A stretch of 64,000 bases of DNA. It comes from Orientallactaga sibirica. Lineage: Eukaryota > Chordata > Mammalia > Rodentia > Dipodidae. A program made the translations under genes and the position numbers. The notes beneath the pieces were generated by a model. That model did no database searches. It saw nothing but the letters and a program-made list of their open reading frames with translations, and was not told the origin of the DNA. Positions within the stretch are counted from its first letter, which is position 1. Each line of letters starts with the position of its first letter. The stretch is from positions 102,768,001-102,832,000 of the forward strand of contig JAEOAD010000001.1 of the NCBI GenBank assembly GCA_036365145.1, in the 5' to 3' direction. Of this stretch, positions 57,075 through 64,000 are shown piece after piece.

Positions 57075-57278
57075 TTCTTTTAGAGAGAGAGAGAGAATTG
57101 GTACGCCAGGGCCTCAGCCACTGAAATTAAACTCCAGACACTTGTGCCACCTACTGGTCTTGTGTGACCTTGTGCTTGCCTCACCTTTGTGCATCTGGCT
57201 TGCATGGGATCTGGAGAGTCAAACATGGGTACTTAGGCTTCACAGGCAAGTGCTTTAACCACTAAGCCATTTCTCCAA
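57075..57278 (-). repeat. tRNA-derived SINE, antisense, at the edge of the pyrimidine tract
   Basis: Same subgroup as the copy at 8183 (GCCACCTACTGGTCTTGTGT). C/T-rich sequence lies on both sides (56965-57070 and from 57279), so it may have landed in an older, shorter tract. Confidence 0.85.
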
Positions 57279-57777
57279 CCCCTTCCTTCCTTCCTTCTCT
57301 CCTTCCTTCCTTCCTTCCTTTCTCCCTCCCTCCCTCTCTCTCTCTTTCTTTTCTTTCTTTCTTTCTTTCTTCTTTCTCTTCCTTCCTTCCTTCCTTTCTT
57401 TCTTTCTTTCTTTCTTTCTTTTTTCTCTTCCTTCCTTTCTTCTTTCTTTCTTTCTTTCTTTCTTCTTTCTCTTCCTTCCTTCCTTCCTTCCTTCCTTCCT
57501 TTCTTCTTTCTTTCTTTCTTTCTTTCTTTCTTTTTTCTCTTCCTTCCTTCCTTTCTTCTTTCTCTTCCTTCCTTCCTTCCTTCCTTTCTTCTTTCTTTCT
57601 TTCTTCTTTTCTTTTCTTTTCTTTTCTTTTCTTTCTTTCTTTCTTCTTTCTCTTCCTTCCTTCCTTCCTTCCTTCTTTCTTTCTTTCTTTCTTTTTCTCT
57701 TCCTTCCTTCCTTTCTTCTTTCTCTTCCTTCCTTCCTTCCTTCCTTCCTTCCTTTCTTCTTTCTTTCTTTCTTCTTT

Positions 57778-57814
<37 letters not shown>

Positions 57815-57997
57815 TTTCTCTTCCTTCCTTCCTTTCTTCTTTCTTTCTTTCTTTCTTTCTTCTTTTCTTTTCTTTTCTTTTCTTTTCTTTCTTTCTCTCT
57901 TTCTTCTTTCTCTTCCTTCCTTCCTTCCTTCCTTCCTTTCTTCTTTCTTTCTTTCTTTCTTTTTTCTCTTCCTTCCTTCCTTTCTTCTTTCTTCTTT

Positions 57998-58030
<33 letters not shown>

Positions 58031-58059
58031 TTTCTCTTCCTTCCTTTCTTCTTTCTTCT

Positions 58060-58090
<31 letters not shown>

Positions 58091-58245
58091 TTTCTCTTCC
58101 TTCCTTCCTTCTTTCTTTCTTTCTTTCTTTCTTCTTTTCTTTTCTTTTCTTTCTTTCTTTCTTCTTTCTCTTCCTTCCTTTCTTCTTTCTTTCTTTCTTC
58201 TTTTCTTTCTTTCTTTCTTTCTTTCTTCTTTCTCTTCCTTCCTTC

Positions 58246-58277
<32 letters not shown>

Positions 58278-58402
58278 TTTTCTTTCTTTCTTTCTTTCTT
58301 TCTTTCTTTTTCTTTCTTTCTTTCTTTCTTTCTTTTCTTTCTTTCTTTCTTCTTTTCTTTCTTTCTTTCTTTCTTTTTCTTTTCTTTCTTTCTTTCTTTC
58401 TT

Positions 58403-58433
<31 letters not shown>

Positions 58434-58442
58434 TTCTCTTTC
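57279..58442 (+). repeat. 1164-base pure pyrimidine tract, (CTTT)n/(CCTT)n
   Basis: Every base on the plus strand is C or T. The open minus-strand frame here translates to only K, E, R and G, which confirms pure purine codons. Blocks of CCTT and CTTT alternate, joined by TTCTTTCTCTTCC, giving a higher-order pattern with a period of very roughly 50-100 bases. Plus is the RBM20 sense strand, so the transcript carries the pyrimidines. The 449-codon minus-strand frame over it is a composition artefact. Confidence 0.95.
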
Positions 58443-58640
58443 AAGACAGGGTGTTTTACTGACCTGCAGCTCACCAGGTAGGCTAACTGGCTGGCCTCCT
58501 GTCTCTGCCTCTCCAGTCCTGGTGTTACAGACAGGTACATGTCATCACACCTGGAAGTTTTAGGTGGGCTGTGGGGATCCAACTCAGGTCCTCAAGTTTG
58601 TGAGAAAAGCACTTTGCCAAATGAGCTGTCTCCTCCGCCT
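58443..58640 (-). repeat. B4-type SINE, antisense
   Basis: AAGACAGGGTGTTTTACTGA ... CTAACTGGCTGGCCTCCTGT ... GATCCAACTCAGGTCCTCAA. The pyrimidine tract directly adjoins its 3' (tail) end. Confidence 0.65.
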
Positions 58641-58844
58641 CTTTTTTGTTTTGTATTTTTGATATCTTACTGCAGAGGGTCACTTCCTATGAGAGGGTGG
58701 TTCTGAAACTTGAGCAGAAAGGGAAATGTGTGTGACATTAAGGACTAACAATTGCTGTCCTCACAAGGAACTAGTTGGATCTAATTTTTTTTTAGTGTTT
58801 TTATTTTATTTTGTTTTTTCTTATGTGTATATGTGTGTAATGTG

Positions 58845-58882
<38 letters not shown>

Positions 58883-59462
58883 TATGCATGTGTATGAGCC
58901 CATGTAGTGCTCCATTCAATTGCCTGTTGTGGGGTATTCTTGACTATGATGGCTGGAAAACAATGTCTGGTGCCTCACTCCATTGCTGTTTTGCCCCATC
59001 CTTATTTGACCTGGAGTCTCTCACCAATTCTGAAGCTAGCAGAGCTCTGTTGATTCTTGGGGCTCTGTTTCCCTATGGGACTGAGGTTTACAGTGCATGT
59101 GACCATGCCCTGATGTTTATGTGGGTCCTGGGGATCTGCCTCAAGGTAGTCTTTCAGCTATCCTCAGACCCTCATACTTACACAGGATGTGTTCTTTTTA
59201 AAAAAAAAAAGATTATTTATTTATTTGCAAGCAGAGAGGGAGAGATAGAAGAGATGCAGACAGAGAAAGAATGGGCATGCCAGGGCCTCCAGCCACTGCA
59301 AACGAACTCCAGATGCATGTGCCCCTTGTGCATCTGGCTTACGTGGGGCCTGGAGAATCGAACCAGAATCCTTTGGCTTCACAGGCAAACGCCTTAACCG
59401 CTAAGCCATTTCTCCAGCCCACAGGATGTGTTCTTAAGCACAGAGTCATCTCTCTAGCCCCT
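58845..59462 (-). repeat. B4-like SINE, antisense, interrupted by a tRNA-derived SINE
   Basis: (TG)n at 58846-58880, then a decayed B4 body to about 59195, resuming at 59421-59462. The inner antisense SINE (59203-59420) is near consensus. ACAGGATGTGTTCTT flanks it on both sides. Confidence 0.7.
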
Positions 59463-59464
59463 AG

Positions 59465-60335
59465 GGTTCTTTTTTTAATAACGTTTTACTGACAACCTCC
59501 ACACATATAGACAATATACCACGATCGAACTCCCCTCCCACCACCACCCCCTTTTCCCTTCCACTGAAGCCCTTCTTTCCACCTAGTCTCTTTTCTATCT
59601 TGATATCATCATAACTACGGAGGGTGAGATAGAGATGTCTCACTTAGTGCTAAATACACCACTGTCATTTCTTCTTAGCACTTTGGTGAGTTTTGAGTTT
59701 CCCTGGTCATTACTGCCATCTGAAAAGAGAAACTTCTTTAACCAAAAGTGAGAGTAAGCCGGGCGTGGTGGCACATACCTTTAATCCTAGCAGTCAGGAG
59801 ACAGAGGTAGGAGGGTCCCTGTGAGTTCAAGGCCAACCTGAGACTACATAGTGAATTTCAGGTCAGCCTGGGCTAGAGCAAGACCCTACCTCAAACCCTT
59901 CCCCCCCAAAACAAAAGTGAGAGTAGCATTAATGTATGAGCATAACCGTAAGTGTTTAGAGGGCAGTTTGATGGTCATAATATATCCAACAGCAGTGGCC
60001 AACAACTTGCTAGAAAGTATCCCACCTCTGGCACTGAAATATTCCTGTAATAATCTATGACTTTGGGACAAAACATTATCCACCCCCACAGGGTACTTAT
60101 TTTTTTATGAGTAATGGACATACTCAGCATGTAAATAGCACATGTCGATACCATCCTTACCCTTATCTCTGCCCCCCCCGAAGGGACCCTTCTCATTGGG
60201 GATGCCAGTTATTCCCATAGGGATTGGCCTACAGGGTACTTCTGCCCAAACTATTTAATTGATATATAATCTAGCAAAGAAGTAGGTTTCCATATGGCTT
60301 ATTCATCTCTCCTCCATCCCCTCCCCTGACCCCAA
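59465..60335 (-). mobile_element. Putative L1 3' UTR, antisense, split by a B1
   Basis: Begins TTCTTTTTTTAATAACGTTT and ACAATATACCACGATCG, parallel to the start of 61097-61247, followed by long C-rich runs (a G-rich tract on the minus strand, as in L1 3' UTRs). A B1 (59757-59905) interrupts it, with AAAAGTGAGAGTA duplicated. The right border is uncertain. Confidence 0.45.
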
Positions 60336-60953
60336 TTAGACTATTTCACCCCCAGTATTGTGCCCCTCTACTATACTCTCCCCTTAATCCCTCCCCCTCC
60401 TCCCTCCCTCATGGCTCCCTTCATCCTTCTTTTTTCTATATGTTGTGACAGCTCCTTCTCTCTGGATTTCAACACTTTCCTGTTACTTCTCCTCTGCATA
60501 CACTCTCCCCCTCTCCGGTCACAAGGAAGGGGGTGGGAGTTGAGGCAAAACCTGCTGTAAAGCAAAATTCACATGGTCCAGCCCTGCTAGGGGGCGCCTG
60601 TCCAGTGCTGCTGGCTCTGCTGGGCTTTTCCCATCCCCATGCTGAGAGCAGCTGTGGCCTCTTTCCATGCACAAGCTCTGCTGGCACGCCTCCACACACT
60701 CGCTGTTCCCTCCACAGGTGTGGGGAATCCATGCAAAATATGAGAAAAGCAAGCCTTAAAGCGAAGCTTTGAGGCTCTTGGGGAGTGAATGACTGCAAGA
60801 TGGGGAGGTTGATAGGCAGACGTGAGGGCCACCTTGCCCAGGTTTCTGTTTATCCATGTCTGTTTACTTGTGATACTGAGTAGAACTCTTCTGAGAAACA
60901 GCACCTGTCTGGATGCCCATGATTTGGTCAAATAGATTTTTTGTTTCATTTAC
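60336..60953. other. C/T-rich then unique intron 5 sequence
   Basis: 60300-60515 is C/T-rich (CCCTCCCCCTCCTCCCTCCC) and may continue the element on its left; 60540-60950 is unique. Confidence 0.45.
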
Positions 60954-60954
60954 T

Positions 60955-61087
60955 TTTGTTTGAGGCAGGATCTCGTGCATCTTAGGCTGGCCTGACTATG
61001 TAACTGAGGATGACTGTGAACGCCTGACCTCCTGACCATACCTCTCAAATAGAGGGATTAGAGATACGCACCACCATGCCTGGTTGT
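60955..61087 (-). repeat. B1-like SINE, antisense
   Basis: Strongly diverged: TGAGGCAGGATCTCGTGCAT ... GCACCACCATGCCTGGTT. Confidence 0.65.
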
Positions 61088-61096
61088 CAAAGAGAA

Positions 61097-61246
61097 TTCT
61101 TTTTTTATTGACAGCTTCCATAATCATAGACAATAAACCATGGTAATTCCCTCCCCTTCCCACTTTGCCTTTGCAGCTCCACTCTTCATCATATCACCTC
61201 CCCGTCTCAATCAGTCTCTTTTATTGTGATGTCATTTTGTGTATTT
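61097..61246 (-). mobile_element. Short 5'-truncated L1-type insertion with target duplication
   Basis: TTTTTTTATTGACAGCTTCC then C-rich sequence. GTCAAAGAGAATT flanks both sides (61086-61098 and 61248-61260), the mark of L1-driven integration. Confidence 0.65.
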
Positions 61247-61262
61247 TTGTCAAAGAGAATTG

Positions 61263-61688
61263 TTTGTTTCCGTCATGCAGTCTCATCACTGAGAGCCATG
61301 CCTAGGTCAAGGGTGGCCTTGGGTCAGTCCCAGGAGAATAGATGGCTGGTGTCTCTAAGGTGAGACCCCAGGTCATGTTAACGTGTGTCTACCCCCTCCT
61401 CCTGGCTGTTTCCATGAAAACAGCACTGGGCAGGGGCCCCCACTCCAAACACTGAAGGGGAGGAGGCTGTGACAGACATTGGGGAGGGTGGACTGTATGC
61501 CACGTTGCCTGGTTTGGGACCTTGCATACTGACTCTACCCTGGTTGTGGGTGCAAGATAGAGAGTTGGCATGAACTGAGTCCCTTATAAGGAGGGCTGGG
61601 TGGAATTAGGAAAGACACGGGCAGGACAACTCTGCTGTCTGTCCTAGGCTTCATTCTCATCTCCCAGTGCAGGCCACTGAGTCTGTGG
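61263..61688. other. Unique intron 5 sequence with a CArG box
   Basis: No transposon recognised. CCTTATAAGG lies at 61582-61591. Confidence 0.5.
61582..61591. promoter_or_regulatory. Perfect CArG box (SRF-type) in unique sequence
   Basis: CCTTATAAGG fits CC(A/T)6GG and lies outside recognised repeats, 5.1 kb downstream of exon 5. Motif match only. Confidence 0.3.
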
Positions 61689-61689
61689 C

Positions 61690-61812
61690 TTAGAGTCAAG
61701 GGCCCTAAATTCCAGTCTTAATTTTGGAGCCCACAGCTGTGTGGCCTCAGGCAGGCAACTTCTTTAAAGTCCCTAGATGATGACTTCTGTATGCAAAATG
61801 AATGGCTTGTGA
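61690..61812 (-). repeat. MIR remnant, antisense
   Basis: AATTCCAGTCTTAATTTTGG ... GCTGTGTGGCCTCAGGCAGG ... CAACTTCTTTAAAGTCCCTA is the antisense MIR body. Confidence 0.7.
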
Positions 61813-61824
61813 AATGTTTATTCT

Positions 61825-62000
61825 TTTTTTTTTAATTTTTTTTTTTTTTTGTTGGTTTTTCAAGGTAGGGTCTTGCTCTAGCCCAGGCTGACCTGGAATT
61901 CACAATGTCGTCTCAGACTGGTCTTGAACTCATGGCGATCCTCCTACCTCTGCCTCCCGAGGGCTGGGATTAAAGGCGTGTGCCACATGCCCGGCTACAA
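61825..62000 (-). repeat. B1-like SINE, antisense
   Basis: T-rich start, TTTTTCAAGGTAGGGTCTTG ... GATTAAAGGCGTGTGCCACA; near consensus. AATGTTTATTC and AATGTGTATTC at the two ends suggest a target duplication. Confidence 0.9.
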
Positions 62001-62344
62001 TGTGTATTCTTTATTATGTCTCAAACCTTGGAACATAACACATGACCTTCTGGTACTGTGTCCGAGACTGGGAACAAGGCTCAGGAAGGGCCACAGAGAG
62101 TGGTCCTGCCCTTGTGAGGATCAAATGGATAGTGTATGCAGTAACGCTTTGCAAGCTGTCCTGTATGTGAGAAGTAATGGTGATTATTGGTGAGTAGTGA
62201 CTCTTTAGCTACAGAGTGGTGGGGAAACCCTTCCAGTCAAGGTTGGCCCTGTCAGCTAGCTCTGTGACTGTGGTGACTGAGGGTGAGTCTCGGTACCAGT
62301 GTCACCTTGTGCCACTCTGCCTATTAGTCATACCTGCTTCTTTT

Positions 62345-62712
62345 TAGTGTGTGTGTGTATGTGTGTGGTGTACATGCATGTATTCAAGTCTGCATGTGTG
62401 TGGTCTCTCTGTGCATCCAGATGCGCATGCATGTGTGTGTGTGTGTGTGGGTGGAGACCAGAGGTCAATGCTGGGGGTCTTCCTCTATCTCCATCACTCT
62501 CCACTTGTATTCTTTGAGACAGAGTCTCTTGCTGAAGCTAGAGATTTGATTAGACTAGGTAGACAGTGAACCCCAGGGAGTCCCTGTCTCCACCTCCCTA
62601 GAATCGGGGTGCTATGATGCCTGGCATTATACTCAGGTGCTAGGGATGCAAACTCGGGTCCTCTTGCCTACACAGCAAGCACTTTACCCAAGGAGCCATC
62701 TCTCCAGCTTCC
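62345..62712 (-). repeat. B4-type SINE, antisense
   Basis: GT-rich start (62347-62450), GGGTCTTCCTCTATCTCCAT, GAGACAGAGTCTCTTGCTGA, GTGCTAGGGATGCAAACTCG, GGAGCCATCTCTCCAGCTTC; complete structure. Confidence 0.75.
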
Positions 62713-62934
62713 TCAGATGTTTGGAAGTTCCCATGAAAGCACCTTACATGACACACAAGCACAGGCAGTGTGGTGAGCTGTGTGGATGAAGATTCCGATC
62801 ATTTGTTAATCCTCAAAAGCTCTGATGCAGCTTCCTCTAAACAGCTAAAGGTGTGGAGTTTAGAGAAAACATTTTGCTTTCTACACAGGAAGTTAATAGG
62901 TGGTGGAGGTCGAGACATTGTAGGATGATACTTA

Positions 62935-63140
62935 ACAACAGCAAACATTTCTGCAGAGCCTAATGTGTTCCTAGCATTTTCATATTGTGTTAGCTCATTT
63001 TGTCCTCTAGACAATGCCACGAGGTGGGTGCTATTATTATCCTTATTGTGCATTTGAGAACTTTTAGTGCCTTACCTAAGGCTACGTAGCTGGGGAACGG
63101 AGGTGGTTTGAAGCCAGGCGGCCTGGCTCTGGGAGCCTCG
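62935..63140 (+). repeat. MIR SINE, well preserved
   Basis: Follows the MIR order: GTGTTAGCTCATTTTGTCCT, ACGAGGTGGGTGCTATTATT, ACCTAAGGCTACGTAGCTGG, GGTTTGAAGCCAGGCGGCCT. Confidence 0.8.
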
Positions 63141-64000
63141 GTTTTTACCTCAGAACCAAGCTGCCTGCTCTGCTTTGAGGACCTCAGCGCTCCCTTGCTC
63201 GTTAAGACTCTTCTCCTTAGCAAGCCCCTCTCCCTTTTGCATATGGCCACCCCCTAAATTGTCCCAGAGGATATGAAAGCTACCTTGCTCCTCAGCCAGC
63301 CATGGAGCAAGACAAAAAGACCAGTCACGTGGGACATCCAAATTCTTCTGCATGAAGGCAGCATCTCCCAAGATGAACACAGGCTGTTAGAGGCATTCTC
63401 TCCAGACTCCACAGAAGGGGAGAAGCACCGTGTCCTTGGTTTATCATTATAAGTTCTGGTCAGCCTTGCTGGTCACATGAGCCTTCCCCAGGATATATGG
63501 GGGCAAGGACAAAAACCTGTCCAGGCACTTCCTGCATCTACTATTGCTTTGATCTGCATCTTTCTGTTAGATTCTAGAACCATGTTAGCCACTTCTGGTG
63601 GATGGAGTTGAAGGCAGGTAGAGTTCTCTTTTGAAAAACCTGAAATACAAAAATATTGACATTAGAAGATAAGCTGAGAAATTAATGCGCTGCTGAAAAA
63701 TATTTTGCAAGCCATTATTGATTTCTCCCTGCCACCCACAAATACTGACCTCCAGAGACAAGCAGACACATCAGAAGGTGGCTGCTCTCACTGAAAGAGA
63801 CTTTCCCAGGTTCCGAGGAGTACCATGAGCTTCTCTTGCATAGTATACATTTCTCTTGCCTTTCTTCTTGCAAACGAATATGCTTATTGCAAAAATTCAC
63901 ATGGAGACACAATCCTTAGTGAGGGGCGTGAAAACCCCCCTCGGAGAACCCCCGGGGGCTATGATATGTTTTCCTCTATAAGCATGTGCCAAGGTCTGTT
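63141..64000. other. Unique intron 5 sequence to the window end
   Basis: No repeat or exon recognised. A C-rich inverted patch (CCCCCGGGGG) lies near 63950. Confidence 0.5.

Larger units (their letters stand above)
56445..64000 (+). other. RBM20: RBM20 intron 5 (5' part)
   Basis: This begins with GTGAGT and runs past the window edge. It contains a 1.16-kb pyrimidine tract, several SINEs, L1-type 3' ends and a well-preserved MIR. No sequence resembling the RRM exon was found, consistent with a long intron 5 in human. Confidence 0.85.

Noticed and set aside
57233..58582. 449-codon open frame on the minus strand
   Set aside because: It translates the purine strand of the (CTTT)n/(CCTT)n tract into K/E/R/G and runs from a SINE into a B4 SINE. 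It is a composition artefact, not a gene.
58726..59397. 223-codon open frame on the plus strand
   Set aside because: It crosses a (TG)n run, an antisense B4 and an antisense tRNA-derived SINE and has no family resemblance.
56445..64000. RBM20 exon 6 (RRM) within the window
   Set aside because: I searched for the conserved reading after GTN (AQRKGAGRVVHIC) with an AG before it and found none. It is probably beyond 64000.

Overview
The window is mammalian, almost certainly rodent, genomic DNA. More than half of it consists of rodent-type interspersed repeats. There are many B1 (7SL-derived) SINEs, B4/RSINE1 and ID-related SINEs, rodent-type hAT-Charlie elements, and dozens of copies of a tRNA-derived SINE. 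That SINE has clear A and B boxes, a CT-rich body and an AATAAA-rich tail, and it resembles the SINE I associate with jerboas (Dipodoidea, e.g. Jaculus). The species call is an inference from repeat type, not a database match.

Only one gene is visible: RBM20 on the plus strand, the striated-muscle splicing regulator of titin and other heart transcripts. Positions 1-51080 are the 3' part of a very long intron 1. Four coding exons follow: exon 2 (51081-52154), exon 3 (53891-53952), exon 4 (55883-55974) and exon 5 (56347-56444). All have canonical splice sites and agreeing phases. From 56445 to the window end is intron 5. Exon 1, the RRM exons and the RS-domain exons lie outside. The matrin-type zinc finger is split between exons 2 and 3. 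The assembled exon 2 carries a net 1-base loss in a C-run just before the zinc-finger cysteines. If real it would truncate the protein, but the intact downstream exons make an assembly error more likely.

Intron 1 layout: a minus-strand ERV-type LTR (267-895) and a related one (10379-10935); broken L1 copies at 3.5-5.5 kb and, in antisense, at 11-15.5 kb; SINE-dense blocks at 12-14.3, 22-25, 33-36, 37.4-41 and 44-47.7 kb. Between them are repeat-poor stretches, notably 17.2-18.9, 20.5-22.2, 27.25-29.9, 41.3-42.3 and 47.7-49.3 kb, which are the best places to look for regulatory elements. Intron 3 holds two ancient L1 fragments in opposite orientation. The second reaches to within about 20 bases of exon 4 and seems to supply its branch-point region. 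Intron 5 contains a 1.16-kb pure pyrimidine tract on the RBM20 sense strand, built of CTTT and CCTT blocks.

The most provocative observation is that this tract, inside RBM20's own pre-mRNA, is a dense array of UCUU, the motif RBM20's RRM is known to bind. This suggests a lineage-specific autoregulatory or sequestration platform. It is a hypothesis. I saw no other protein gene, RNA gene, CRISPR array or intact mobile-element gene.
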